DNA of 64,000 bases, from positions 25,227 through 89,226 of the forward strand of contig NZ_JADBGR010000106.1 in assembly GCF_014892515.1 (NCBI RefSeq), written 5' to 3'. Positions 32,553 through 41,903 of the stretch are shown here, piece by piece. The stretch comes from Myceligenerans pegani. GTDB lineage: Bacteria; Actinomycetota; Actinomycetes; Actinomycetales; Cellulomonadaceae. The notes below the pieces were generated by a model, which worked only from the letters and a program-made list of their open reading frames with translations, was not told the origin of the DNA and did no database searches. Every line of letters begins with the position of its first letter. The first letter of the stretch is position 1. The translations under genes and the position numbers were made by a program.

Positions 32553-33457
32553 TCTCGCCCGTCGACTTCGTCGGTGACCTGCTCAACCCCGACCTCGCGT
32601 TCCTGCCCAGGGCGCTGCTCATGGCGGTCCTGTGCAGTGTCGTGTGCGGCGTGGTCGGTACCCACGTGGTGCTGCGCGGCATGGCGTTCATCGGCGACGC
32701 CGTGGCGCACGCCGTCTTCCCCGGTCTCGCGGTCGCCTTCGTGCTGCAGGGATCGCTCGTGCTCGGCGGTGCCGTCGCGGGCATCGCGACGGCGCTCCTG
32801 GTCGCGCTGTTCGCCCAGAACCGCCGGCTGCGCGAGGACTCGGTGATCGGCGTCTTCTTCGTCGCCGCGTTCGCCCTCGGCATCGTGATCATCTCGACGG
32901 CGCCCGGGTACGCGGGGTCGCTGCAGGACTTCCTGTTCGGGTCCATCGTCGGCATCCCCGACGAGAACGTGACGATCGCCGTCGTGGTCGGGCTGGTGCT
33001 GATGACCGTGTTGTTCGCGTTCCACAAGGAGCTGGTGGCGGTGAGTCTGGACCGGGAGTCGGCGCGAGCGCTGGGACTGCCGGTCACACGGCTGGACCTG
33101 CTGCTGTACGTCGTGGTCGCGGCGGCGATCGTGATCTCGGTGCAGACGATCGGCAACGTGCTCGTGCTGGCGCTGCTGGTCACCCCGGCGGCCGCGGCCC
33201 GGCTGCTGACCGACCGGCTCGGGCCGATGATGCTGCTGGGCCCGGTCATCGGCGGCGGATCGGCGCTGGTGGGGCTGTACCTGTCCTGGAGCCTGGACCT
33301 GCCCGTGGGCGGCACGATCGTCCTCGTCGCCACCGCGGTCTTCCTCCTGGCCTGGCTGTTCGCACCCCGGCACGGCGTGGTGACCCGCGCCGCGGTGCGA
33401 CGCGCGGACACGTCGAAACGGCCTCCTGTTCGTGGACGGGTACCGTCTGGGCTGTGA
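32549..33457 (+). CDS. ABC importer permease (Zn/Mn type)
   Basis: A 302-residue ABC-3 family permease (ZnuB/MntC group) with about eight to nine membrane helices. VGTHVVLRGMAFIGDAVAHAVFPGLAVAF is the family hallmark near the N-terminus, and ALGLPVTRLDLLLYVVVAAAIVISVQTIG the coupling region. Overlaps the ATPase gene by ATGA. With the ATPase and binding protein it forms a full importer; no second permease gene is present, so it should act as a homodimer. Confidence 0.93.
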   Translation: MISPVDFVGDLLNPDLAFLPRALLMAVLCSVVCGVVGTHVVLRGMAFIGDAVAHAVFPGLAVAFVLQGSLVLGGAVAGIATALLVALFAQNRRLREDSVIGVFFVAAFALGIVIISTAPGYAGSLQDFLFGSIVGIPDENVTIAVVVGLVLMTVLFAFHKELVAVSLDRESARALGLPVTRLDLLLYVVVAAAIVISVQTIGNVLVLALLVTPAAAARLLTDRLGPMMLLGPVIGGGSALVGLYLSWSLDLPVGGTIVLVATAVFLLAWLFAPRHGVVTRAAVRRADTSKRPPVRGRVPSGL

Positions 33458-34005
33458 TCGACCGGTTCATGTCCTTGCGCCGTACCTACTTCTCGCTGGG
33501 TACGGGTGAGCTGACCGCCGCGGCGGTGTTCGCGCTCCTTGCGGCCACCACCGCTGCACCGATGCTTTCCCCGGGCGCCGAGCAGGCCCTCTGGTTCGCG
33601 CTGGCGCCGCTGCTCGTCGTGCTCGTCCAGGCGGGCTGCTACTGGCTGACGGCCCGTGGCCGGATCGGCACCACAGCCCTCATGCCCGCGCCGCTCGCGC
33701 GCGCCTTCCGGTTTTTTCGCGTGCTGGATCCGCTGCTGCTCGCGGCCGCGGCGATCGGTGTCGTCACCTTCTGGCCTGAGAACGCGACCGCGGCCGTCCT
33801 GGTCGTCGGGGTCTGGCTCTTCGCCGTCGTGGAGTATCTCAACTACTTCGTGGTCCGCCTGTCCTACCCCGTGGGCGAGTGGTGGCGCGGCGTCCGGCGA
33901 CGCCGCACACCGGTCCTGGTACGCGACGTCGCCCGCGCCACTCACGTCGTCCCTCGGGTGTCGGGACGACGGCGGCCCGCCCCTGGGCGCGGCGGTGGGC
34001 GATGA
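33454..34005 (+). CDS. small integral membrane protein after the importer
   Basis: A 183-residue protein with four or five hydrophobic segments and a basic C-terminal tail (RRRRTPVLVRDVARATHVVPRVSGRRRPAPGR). The GTG start overlaps the permease stop (GTGA), so it is probably made from the same message. The FWPENATAAVLVVGVWLFAVVEYLNYFVVRLSYP segment is conserved-looking, but I do not know the family. A link to metal import is only suggested by the overlap. Confidence 0.75.
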   Translation: MIDRFMSLRRTYFSLGTGELTAAAVFALLAATTAAPMLSPGAEQALWFALAPLLVVLVQAGCYWLTARGRIGTTALMPAPLARAFRFFRVLDPLLLAAAAIGVVTFWPENATAAVLVVGVWLFAVVEYLNYFVVRLSYPVGEWWRGVRRRRTPVLVRDVARATHVVPRVSGRRRPAPGRGGGR

Positions 34006-34126
34006 CCTGGACGGCAGACGTGGGGGAGAGCGTCCTGGTTCGCGGCCGCCGTGCGGCGTCGTGCTAGAACCGTCATAGCCGGTTCACGATCCCGGAGAGT
34101 CGGTTCCGCGGCAGCCAGGAGGTCTC

Positions 34127-35308
34127 ATGTCCCGTCCCGCCAGTGAGGTGCACGTGTTCGAGGCCCGTGCGGCCGAGGCCGATCTCGATGATCTGCGCGC
34201 GCGGTTGGCCGGGGCGCGGCTTCCCGAGCGCGAGACGGTCGAACGTGCCGCGTCGGGGGTTGGTCGGTGGGGGCAGGGTGTCCCGCTCGCCGACCTGGTC
34301 GAGGTCGTGGACTACTGGCGTACCGGGTATGACTGGCGGTCGTTCGAGGAGCGTGTGAACCGGATCGGGCAGTTCCGCACGACGATCGACGGTCTGGGGA
34401 TCCACTTCCTGCACCGCCTCTCCCCGCGGGCGGATGCCACGCCGCTGCTGATGACGCACGGCTGGCCGGGGAGTATCGCGGAGTTCGCCCATGTGGTGGA
34501 CGAGCTGGCCGATCCCCGGGAGGCGGGTGCGCCGGCGTTTCATGTCGTGGCGCCGTCGTTGCCGGGCTTCGGCTACAGCGACAAGCCGACTACCACGGGG
34601 TGGGGTGTGGGGAGGATCGCGGCCGCGTGGGTGGAACTGATGGACAGGCTCGGCTACGGCAGGTTTCTCGCTCACGGTGGTGACTGGGGAGGCGTGGTCA
34701 CCACGGTGCTCGGCGGCAGGTTCCCCGAGCAGGTCCTGGGCATCCACTCGACGCTGGCGCAGGCACCGCCGGGGCTGACCACGGACGGGCTGACGCAGAC
34801 CGAGCGCCGCTGGGCCGAGGAGACGCGCGACTTCTGGCACCACCGCGCGGCCTACGCGAAGCAGCAGGCGACCCGGCCGCAGACCATCGGCTACTCGCTC
34901 GTCGACTCACCCGTCGGGCTTCTGGCCTGGATCCTGGACAAGTTCGCCGAGTGGTCGGACACCGAGGACAGCCCGTTCGAGACGATCTCCCGGGACAGGA
35001 TCCTCGACGACGTCACCCTCTACTGGCTGACACGAACCGGCGCGTCGGCGGCTCGTATCTACCACGAGAGCCACGGCGGCGTGAACGCGCTCGACCCCGG
35101 GCTCCGGGTCGAGGTCCCCTCGGCGATCACGATGTATCCGCGCGACATCGAGAAGATCCCGCTGCCCTGGGCCCAGGAACGCTACCGGCAGATCGTCCGC
35201 TGGCGGACGGCCGAGACCGGAGGACACTTCCCCTCACTCGAGGTCCCCGACTACTTCGTCCACGACCTGCGAGAAGGCCTCACGGCGATCCTGACCACCC
35301 ACCGGTAG
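34127..35308 (+). CDS. epoxide hydrolase (microsomal-type)
   Basis: A 393-residue alpha/beta hydrolase of the epoxide hydrolase family. The N-terminal EHN segment wraps the core; HGWPGS is the oxyanion-hole motif, the nucleophile Asp is in HGGDWGG, the acid appears near the C-terminal third, and the His is in GGHFPSLEVPDYF. It opens epoxides to diols in the cytoplasm. A strong AGGAGG precedes the ATG. Monocistronic between the importer operon and a convergent SDR gene. Confidence 0.9.
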   Translation: MSRPASEVHVFEARAAEADLDDLRARLAGARLPERETVERAASGVGRWGQGVPLADLVEVVDYWRTGYDWRSFEERVNRIGQFRTTIDGLGIHFLHRLSPRADATPLLMTHGWPGSIAEFAHVVDELADPREAGAPAFHVVAPSLPGFGYSDKPTTTGWGVGRIAAAWVELMDRLGYGRFLAHGGDWGGVVTTVLGGRFPEQVLGIHSTLAQAPPGLTTDGLTQTERRWAEETRDFWHHRAAYAKQQATRPQTIGYSLVDSPVGLLAWILDKFAEWSDTEDSPFETISRDRILDDVTLYWLTRTGASAARIYHESHGGVNALDPGLRVEVPSAITMYPRDIEKIPLPWAQERYRQIVRWRTAETGGHFPSLEVPDYFVHDLREGLTAILTTHR

Positions 35309-35411
35309 GGCGAGGCGGACGCGCGCTGACGCGGATGGTTCACAAGGCCAGCGGCCGCTGATTGAACGGTCGGCATGGCGAAGTCCCAGCTGTGGCGACA
35401 GTCGGGCGTTC

Positions 35412-36356
35412 TCAGGCGGCCGAGATGGCCGTCCTGGTCAACTGCTCCGAGACCTCCCAGACGCGTACGGCCTCGTCGGCACTGTGCAGCGGAGAGTACA
35501 TCCGCTGTTCGGCCGGTGCCCCGCTGGTGTTGCCGAGCCCGCTGGGGCTGTACAGGGCGCCGGGCTTGGCCCGGGGGTCGGTGGCGGCCATGAGCGCGGG
35601 CAGCGCCGCGGTCTCGACGGTGCCCGCGAGGATGCCGCGGGCCGAGAGCCAGCGGATCATCCTGCGTCCGGCGGTCTCCTGGGCGCGGCCCAGCTCGGGG
35701 CGTGCGGCGAGCAGGTTGGTGGGCGCGACGCCGGGGTGGGAGAGGTTGCTGGTGATGTCCCAGCCGTTGGCCTTGCTGCGCCGCTCCAGTTCCAGGCCGA
35801 ACAGGCCGAACGCGATCTTGGACTGGCGGTAGGCCCGCATCCCGTCGTAGCTGCGTTCCCAGTTGAGGTCGTCCCAGTTGATGGTTCCGCTGCGGGCGGC
35901 GACGCTGATCTGTGAGGTCACCCGTGCACCGCCGGCACGCAGGAGCGGCATCAGGTGCGCGACGAGGGCGAAGTGGCCCAGGTGGTTGGTGCCGAACTGG
36001 AGCTCGAACCCGTCGGCGGTGGTCTGGCGGTCGGGCGGGGTCATGACGCCGGCGTTGTTGATCAGGAGGTGGATGGGGTCGCCCTCCTCGCGCAGGGTGT
36101 CGCCGAGGGCGGCGACGGAGGCGAGGGAGGAGAGCTCGAGGTTGCGCAGCGAGATGTTCGCGCCGGGTACGGACTGCTTGATCCTGGCGATTGCGGCCTC
36201 GCCCTTGCGCGGGTTGCGCACGGGCATGACGACCTCCGCGCCGGCGGCGGCCAGCCGGGCAGCCATGCTCATGCCCATGCCGTCGCTGGCGCCGGTGACC
36301 AGCGCGCGCTTTCCGGACAGGCTGGGGATGGTGACGTCGATCGATGTGCGTGGCAT
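35412..36356 (-). CDS. short-chain dehydrogenase/reductase
   Basis: A 314-residue SDR with [21 protein letters not shown] for NADP binding, NNAGVM, the catalytic Ser in ISVAARSG and the Tyr-x3-Lys as YRQSK. The form resembles plant-type protochlorophyllide/retinol dehydrogenase-like SDRs; the substrate is unknown. ATG at 36356 begins the family region; the frame is open upstream. It is divergent from the XRE regulator and likely under its control. Confidence 0.88.
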   Translation of the reverse strand: MPRTSIDVTIPSLSGKRALVTGASDGMGMSMAARLAAAGAEVVMPVRNPRKGEAAIARIKQSVPGANISLRNLELSSLASVAALGDTLREEGDPIHLLINNAGVMTPPDRQTTADGFELQFGTNHLGHFALVAHLMPLLRAGGARVTSQISVAARSGTINWDDLNWERSYDGMRAYRQSKIAFGLFGLELERRSKANGWDITSNLSHPGVAPTNLLAARPELGRAQETAGRRMIRWLSARGILAGTVETAALPALMAATDPRAKPGALYSPSGLGNTSGAPAEQRMYSPLHSADEAVRVWEVSEQLTRTAISAA

Positions 36357-36570
36357 TGCTGCTCCTTCCGGTTGTGGCTGTGGGGCCGTGGGCCGTTCGT
36401 ACTCGGCCATGGCGCTGATCCTTGACGGACGGGGAAGACCTATCCAGGGCCTCCCGATCACAGGCTCGCGAGGTCACGGCTCCGCTCGGTAAAGGGGGAG
36501 CGCCGGGCCGTGGCTACCGTCCTCCGAACGGGATAGAAACGAGGCAGTACTCCAGAAAGGAGAGCGCGTC

Positions 36571-37410
36571 GTGAGAGATCGCACCGGGCTGGCGGGGTTC
36601 CTGCGCAGCCGTCGTGAGGCACTGCAGCCGGAGGACGTCGGCCTCCCGCGCGGGCGACGGCGTCGGACCAGCGGGCTGCGGCGTGAGGAGGTGGCAGCGC
36701 TGTGCAACATGTCGGCCGACTACTACTCCCGCCTGGAGCGGGAGCGCGGTCCGCAGCCGTCGCAGCAGATGCTCGCCTCGATCGCGCAGGGAATGCACCT
36801 GTCGATCGACGAACGCGACCACCTGTTCCGGCTCGCCGGGCACAACCCACCGCCCCGGGGGAGCTCCAGTGAGCACATCAGCCCCGGCCTGCTGCGCATC
36901 CTCGATCGCTTGAAGGACACTCCCGCGGAGATCGTCACGGAACTCGGCGAGACCTTGCGGCAGACGCCGATGGGTGTCGCGCTCACCGGCGACACCACGC
37001 GGTTCACAGGGCCCGCCCGCAGCATGGGCTACCGGTGGTTCACGGACCCGGACGCCCGGAACATCTATGACCCGGCGGAACACGCGTTCCTGACCCGGAT
37101 GTACGCCGCCGGGCTGCGCGGGCTGGTCACCCTCCGTGGTCCCGACTCACGGGCCGCCCACCTGGCCGACCTGCTGCTGGACCGCAGCGAGGAATTCCGG
37201 CGGGTGTGGGACGACCACGAGATCGGACTCCGCCCCCACGAGGTCAAACACTTCGTCCATCCCGAGGTCGGCGCGCTGGAGTTGAACTGCCAGCGCCTCG
37301 TCGACCCCGACCAGGCGCACTCCCTGATGGTCTACACCGCCGTCCCCGGCACCGAGAGCTACGAGAAGCTGCAGGTGTTGTCCGTCATCGGCGCGCAGTC
37401 GCTGCGCTGA
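36571..37410 (+). CDS. XRE-family regulator with MmyB-like sensor domain
   Basis: A 279-residue protein. Residues 5-75 are a helix-turn-helix (RRTSGLRREEVAALCNMSADYYSRLERERGPQPS), and the rest is the MmyB/MLTR ligand domain (PMGVALTGDTTRFTGPARSMGYRWF, then the HPEVGALELNCQRLVDPDQAHSLMVYTA ending). This type often controls an adjacent divergent SDR gene, exactly the case here. GTG start after AAAGGAGAG. The ligand is unknown, perhaps fatty-acid-like. Confidence 0.92.
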   Translation: MRDRTGLAGFLRSRREALQPEDVGLPRGRRRRTSGLRREEVAALCNMSADYYSRLERERGPQPSQQMLASIAQGMHLSIDERDHLFRLAGHNPPPRGSSSEHISPGLLRILDRLKDTPAEIVTELGETLRQTPMGVALTGDTTRFTGPARSMGYRWFTDPDARNIYDPAEHAFLTRMYAAGLRGLVTLRGPDSRAAHLADLLLDRSEEFRRVWDDHEIGLRPHEVKHFVHPEVGALELNCQRLVDPDQAHSLMVYTAVPGTESYEKLQVLSVIGAQSLR

Positions 37411-37565
37411 AGCGACGCCCCCGAAGAACCTCTTGAGCGCTCAGCAGTGTTGCCGGAGGCACATCCACCCCGATGCGGTGGCGACGACCGGTCAGATGGC
37501 TGTCGCGCAGACCGCCGTCGCGTGATTCCGGGACCGGCGAGGGCATGATCTCCCGTCCCAGCTCC

Positions 37566-38444
37566 TCACCGCTCGAGCAGCTCCCGCAGCACACCGGCAA
37601 TCCTCTCGGGCGCCTGCTCGGCCATGAAGTGGCCGGCGTCCAGCGTGCGGTGGTCCAGGTCCTCGGCCCAGGCCGACCACAGCCGCGCGGCGTCGTACCC
37701 GAGCACGGCGCCCCAGTCCTGCTGCACCACGCTCACGGGCATGCCGAGACGACGCCCGGCCGCCCGGTCCGCGAGGTCATGGTCCAGGTCGATCCCGGCG
37801 GACGCCCGGTAGTCGGCCACGATGGACGGCACGGCCTGCCGCGAGGCCCGCAGGTACTCGGAGCGCACGTCGGCGGGGATCGTGGTCCCGCCGGCGTCCC
37901 AGGCGTCGAGGAAGTGGCCGAAGAACTCGTCGCCGGTCGCGGCGATCATCTTCTCGGGGAGACCCGGCGGCTGCGCCATGAGGTACAGGTGGAACGCGAC
38001 AGCGGCGTCCGCGCCGTGCAGGACGTCCCACATGTCCGGGACGGGGAGCACATCGAGCACGGCGAGATGGGTGACGCGATCGGGATGGTCGAGACCCGCA
38101 CGCACCGCCACGAGAGCCCCGCGGTCGTGTCCCGCGAGCGCGAACCGCTCGTGTCCGAGGGCGTCGGCGAGCGCGACGACGTCGGCGGCCATGGTCCGCT
38201 TGCTGTACACGGCGGGGGAGTCCGCGGCGGGCTTGTCGCTGTCGCCGTACCCGCGCAGGTCGGGCACGATGACGGTGTGGTCGCGGGCGAGATCGGGGAC
38301 GACACGGCGCCACATGAGGTGGGTCTGCGGGAAGCCGTGCAGGAGGACGACAGGGCTGCCCTCGCCGCCGACGCCGACGTGCAGGGCGACGTCGTCGGCG
38401 ACCGTGACGCGCCGGTACTCGAGTTCGGGGATGGTGATCGGCAT
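37566..38444 (-). CDS. alpha/beta hydrolase (haloacetate dehalogenase-like)
   Basis: A 292-residue alpha/beta hydrolase. LLHGFPQTHLMWRRV, DLRGYGDSDKP, the nucleophile as Asp in AGHDRGA and the His in DAGHFMAEQAPE match the fluoroacetate/haloacetate dehalogenase and epoxide hydrolase branch (Asp nucleophile rather than Ser). Function therefore dehalogenase or epoxide hydrolase; the substrate cannot be read. Divergent from the SARP-like regulator (86-base gap). Confidence 0.88.
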   Translation of the reverse strand: MPITIPELEYRRVTVADDVALHVGVGGEGSPVVLLHGFPQTHLMWRRVVPDLARDHTVIVPDLRGYGDSDKPAADSPAVYSKRTMAADVVALADALGHERFALAGHDRGALVAVRAGLDHPDRVTHLAVLDVLPVPDMWDVLHGADAAVAFHLYLMAQPPGLPEKMIAATGDEFFGHFLDAWDAGGTTIPADVRSEYLRASRQAVPSIVADYRASAGIDLDHDLADRAAGRRLGMPVSVVQQDWGAVLGYDAARLWSAWAEDLDHRTLDAGHFMAEQAPERIAGVLRELLER

Positions 38445-38530
38445 GGAAATGTCTCCTTGTTGCCGGGGCCGGTAGGTGTGTCCCAGACTCGGCGATCCCG
38501 ATCAGCAGCGGATGAGCAGCGAGGTGACAG

Positions 38531-40471
38531 GTGGTGATGATCGGCGTCCTCGGCCCGGTCGAGGCCTGGGGAGACGCGGGGGAGCCGGTCCGGCTCCCGG
38601 GGCCGCGTCACCGGGAGGTGCTGGCGCGGCTCGTCGCGGCCCGCGGACGGACGGTGACGACGGCCCGGCTGGTCGACGACCTCTGGGAGGTGCCACCGGC
38701 GGGCGCCGTCGGGGCGGTGCGCACGTTCGTCGCCGCGCTGCGCGTCGCGCTCGAACCGCAACGCGCGCCCCGGACCGCCGCGCGCCTGCTCGTCACGGAC
38801 GGGCCCGGATACGCCCTCCGGGGCGTCGGTGCGGACGCCTGGTCGTTCGAGGACGACGTCGTCCGGGCGCGGACCGAGGCACCGGTGGCCGCACTCGACC
38901 TGTTCGACCAGGTGCTGGCGCGGTGGCGCGGCACTCCCTACGCGGGGATCGACTCCGGCTGGGCCACGGCCGAGCGGGCCCGCCTCGCCGAGCTGCACGC
39001 CGGTGCCGTCGAGGAGCGAGCCGGCGCGCTGCTCGCGCTGGGTCGTGCCGACGACGTCGTCCCCGACCTCGACCTGCACGTGGCCGGGCACCCGTGGCGC
39101 GAGGAGGGCTGGCGACTGCTGGCGCTGGCGCTGTACCGGACCGGGCGGCAGGCGGACGCTCTCTCCGCCCTCAGGAGGGCCCGCACGCTGCTGCGGGACG
39201 AGCTCGGCATCGACCCCGGGCCCCGGCTCGCGGACCTGGAACGCACGATCCTGCGCCAGGTGGACGCCGGGCCGGCCGGGCCGCCCGACGTCTGGCAGGC
39301 GGCGACCAGCGCGTACGACCGGGCGGTCGCGGCCCGCGCGCAGGCACGACTGGAGCAGGCCACCGTCCTGCTCCGCTCCCTCGCGGTCACCGGCGGCGAG
39401 GGCCTCGTCGCCGCGACGAACCAGCGACCGGCCGCGATCGAAGCGGCCGAGCAGCACGGGGACCCCCGGCTCACCGCGCGGGTGATCGGAGCGTTCGACG
39501 TCCCCTCCGTCTGGACGACACCCGACGACGCGGAAGCCTCGGCCGAGGTCGCCGCCGCGGCGGAGCGCACCCTCGCCCGCCTCGGCGCCGACGCGCCCGA
39601 CGGCGTTCGTGCGCGGCTCCTGGCGACGGTGGCGACCGAGACCCGCGGCACCCCGGGCCCTCGCGGTCCGGCCGCCGCGCGGGAGGCGGAGACGCTCGCA
39701 CGCCGCTCCGGGGACCCCGCGGTGCTGGCCCACGCGCTCTCCGGCCGGTACCTGCAGTCGTTCGACAGGACCGGACTCGCCCCGGAGCGGGACGCGATCG
39801 GTGCCGAGCTCGTCGGCCTCGCCGCCCGCCACGGCCTGGAGAACTTCGAGATCCAGGGGCATCTGGTGCGGCTCCAGGCGCGGTCGGCCCTCGGCGACTG
39901 GGACCGGGCAGCCGAATGTGCCGCGGAAGCGGAGGCGCTCGCCGCCCGGCACGAGAGGCCGCTCGTCCCGGTGCTCACGGGGTGGTGGCGCGCGGCGCGT
40001 CTCGCCGCGGACGGCGCCGCGAGCGAGGTCGTCGAGACCGCCTACCGCGAGGCCGGACGATCCCTCGACACCGCGGGCATGCCTGGTGTGGCGCGGGGAC
40101 TGCTGCCGCTCGCCGTCCTCGCCCTGCGGGTCTGGCGCGGGGAGCGCGTGCTTGCCGGTGGCACGGCCGGTTCGGACGACACCGACTGGGGCTCGTACGA
40201 GCCCTGGGCCCGCCCGCACCTGCTCCTCGCCGAGGGCAGGGCGGACGCCGCGGCCCGCGCGGTCAGCCGGCTGCGGGCGCCATCACCCGGACTGCTCCAG
40301 GAAGTGCTCTGGATCCTCGCGGGGCGAGCAGCACTCGCGGTGGACGACCGCCGGATGCTGCGCGCGGCTCACGACGCGCTGCTGCCCGCCGCGGGCGAGG
40401 TCGCCGCGGCCTCCGGCCTGCTCACCGCCGGGCCGATCGCGGACCACCTCGCCGGATGGGAAACACCGTGA
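38531..40471 (+). CDS. SARP/AfsR-type regulator with BTAD and helical repeats
   Basis: A 646-residue regulator. The N-terminal OmpR-like DNA-binding domain (residues 1-95, PRHREVLARLVAARGRTVTTARLVDDLWE) leads into the BTAD domain (about 95-245, HPWREEGWRLLALALYRTGRQADALSALRRARTLLRDELGIDPGP). The rest is Ala-rich TPR-like helices without an NB-ARC P-loop. Such regulators activate adjacent genes; the divergent hydrolase is a likely target. GTG start. Confidence 0.88.
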   Translation: MVMIGVLGPVEAWGDAGEPVRLPGPRHREVLARLVAARGRTVTTARLVDDLWEVPPAGAVGAVRTFVAALRVALEPQRAPRTAARLLVTDGPGYALRGVGADAWSFEDDVVRARTEAPVAALDLFDQVLARWRGTPYAGIDSGWATAERARLAELHAGAVEERAGALLALGRADDVVPDLDLHVAGHPWREEGWRLLALALYRTGRQADALSALRRARTLLRDELGIDPGPRLADLERTILRQVDAGPAGPPDVWQAATSAYDRAVAARAQARLEQATVLLRSLAVTGGEGLVAATNQRPAAIEAAEQHGDPRLTARVIGAFDVPSVWTTPDDAEASAEVAAAAERTLARLGADAPDGVRARLLATVATETRGTPGPRGPAAAREAETLARRSGDPAVLAHALSGRYLQSFDRTGLAPERDAIGAELVGLAARHGLENFEIQGHLVRLQARSALGDWDRAAECAAEAEALAARHERPLVPVLTGWWRAARLAADGAASEVVETAYREAGRSLDTAGMPGVARGLLPLAVLALRVWRGERVLAGGTAGSDDTDWGSYEPWARPHLLLAEGRADAAARAVSRLRAPSPGLLQEVLWILAGRAALAVDDRRMLRAAHDALLPAAGEVAAASGLLTAGPIADHLAGWETP

Positions 40472-40526
40472 GTCCGGGCCCGGCAGCGGCTGCGCCGATG
40501 GCCGGGTCTCCGCACGCCCGCCGGCA

Positions 40527-40964
40527 TCAGCGTCCGGCGTCGTGGACGGTTGCTGGACGCGGCCGCTCGGACCCGCCGTCGGCCTGAGGCCGGGTCAGGA
40601 CCCACACGCAGGCGACGCCCAGGGCGAGCTCGACGGCGCCTGCGGCGGCCAGACCGGGCGCCAGCCCGCCGTCGGAGGCCCAGGAGAGCACCCGCCCTGC
40701 CGCGTGCGCGAGCATCGTCACGGAACCGACCAGCGCCGACGTGGCCGCGAGGCGGCTCATGACGGCTCCTGCCCCGACGAGGGCGCCCCACGTCAGGAGA
40801 GTGAGACCTGAGGCACGCAGTTCGCCGAGCAGCGGGGCGCCGTCGGCCAGCGTGATGCCGTAGCCCGCATAGAAGGGTTGTGGCACGAAGGCCACGCCCG
40901 AGCCGACGACGGCCAGCGTGAGGCCCGTGGCGGCGAGCAGCCACCGGGACATGTGCCGTGTCAT
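40527..40964 (-). CDS. DUF4345-like membrane protein
   Basis: A 145-residue protein with four hydrophobic helices (LLAATGLTLAVVGSGVAFVPQPFY first), resembling DUF4345-type membrane proteins. Its start overlaps the stop of the NmrA-like gene by four bases, so the two are coupled. Function unknown. Confidence 0.75.
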   Translation of the reverse strand: MTRHMSRWLLAATGLTLAVVGSGVAFVPQPFYAGYGITLADGAPLLGELRASGLTLLTWGALVGAGAVMSRLAATSALVGSVTMLAHAAGRVLSWASDGGLAPGLAAAGAVELALGVACVWVLTRPQADGGSERPRPATVHDAGR

Positions 40965-41791
40965 GCGCGACGTGCTGCCGTGAGTGCGTCGGCGAGCACG
41001 GCCCGCACACCGCGTGGTGCACGCCCGAGGATCTCGCGGACACCGTCGGTGGGCTTCTCGTTGCGCCCGTCGAACACCTCGCGGCAGAGCTCCGTGAGGA
41101 GGGTCGCCGTCTCCGGACCAGCCTCTTGCAGGACGGCGGCGTGGAACTCGTCGAAGTCCATCGGGACGTACCGGATGTCCCGCCCGGTCAGCTCGGTGAG
41201 CAGGGCAGCGACCTCGCCGAACGTGAGCGGTTCCGGCCCGGTGAGCTCGTAGCGGTGGCCCTCGTGCCCGTCACGCGTCAGGACCGTGACAACCACGGCG
41301 GCGACGTCGTCCACGTCGACGAACGGCTCTCGCATCTGTCCGGCCGCGATGGCGAGGAACCCGCTCTGCAGGGCTCCGCTCAACGCGCCCTCGGTGAAGT
41401 TCTGCGTGAACCAGCTGGCGCTGACGACGGTCGCGGGGATGCCAGAGCCCAGCACGATCTCCTCGCAGCGGCGGGCGCCCTGCTCGCCACGGCCGGACAG
41501 CAGCACCACGCGCCCCACCTCGGCCTCGCGCGCGACCTCGACGAGCCGCGTGATCGCCGCGTCCGAGCCCGGGGCCGCGAGGTCGGGGACGTACGTGACG
41601 TAGAGGCGGTCGACGCCGCGCAGAGCGCGCTCCCACCCCTCGGGCTCCTCCCAGTCGAACCGCGGGCTGGTGCCGCGGGCGAGGCGGCGGATGTCGTACC
41701 CCTCGGTTTCGAGCAGGTCGGCCACGCGGCGACCGGACTTTCCGGTCGCGCCGATCACGGCGTACGTCAAGGTCTGTGCTTCGGTTTCCAT
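40961..41791 (-). CDS. NmrA-like NAD(P)-binding protein
   Basis: A 276-residue atypical SDR. YAVIGATGKSGRRVADLLETEGYDIRRLARG binds NAD(P), and VVLLSGRGEQG, SWFTQNFTEG and PFVDVDDVAAVVVTVL follow as in NmrA/NAD(P)H azoreductase-like proteins. These act as redox sensors or quinone oxidoreductases. Operon with the DUF4345 gene; divergent from an AraC regulator across a region with a 32-bp palindrome. Confidence 0.88.
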   Translation of the reverse strand: METEAQTLTYAVIGATGKSGRRVADLLETEGYDIRRLARGTSPRFDWEEPEGWERALRGVDRLYVTYVPDLAAPGSDAAITRLVEVAREAEVGRVVLLSGRGEQGARRCEEIVLGSGIPATVVSASWFTQNFTEGALSGALQSGFLAIAAGQMREPFVDVDDVAAVVVTVLTRDGHEGHRYELTGPEPLTFGEVAALLTELTGRDIRYVPMDFDEFHAAVLQEAGPETATLLTELCREVFDGRNEKPTDGVREILGRAPRGVRAVLADALTAARRA

Positions 41792-41848
41792 GCGTCCACC
41801 CTGAGGCCGGCAGGGCGGACGATCCATCCCCCGTCGTCCGCGATTCCA

Positions 41849-41880
41849 TGCCGGGCGTCCGAGATCTCGGACGCCCGGCA
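41849..41880. promoter_or_regulatory. perfect 32-bp palindrome in the NmrA/AraC gap
   Basis: TGCCGGGCGTCCGAGA is followed directly by its exact reverse complement. It lies 58 bases from the NmrA start and 23 bases from the AraC start. It may be an operator, or a hairpin at the 5' end of the araC message. Confidence 0.7.
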
Positions 41881-41903
41881 GATCGGCATGCCACGCTGGA
41901 CGC

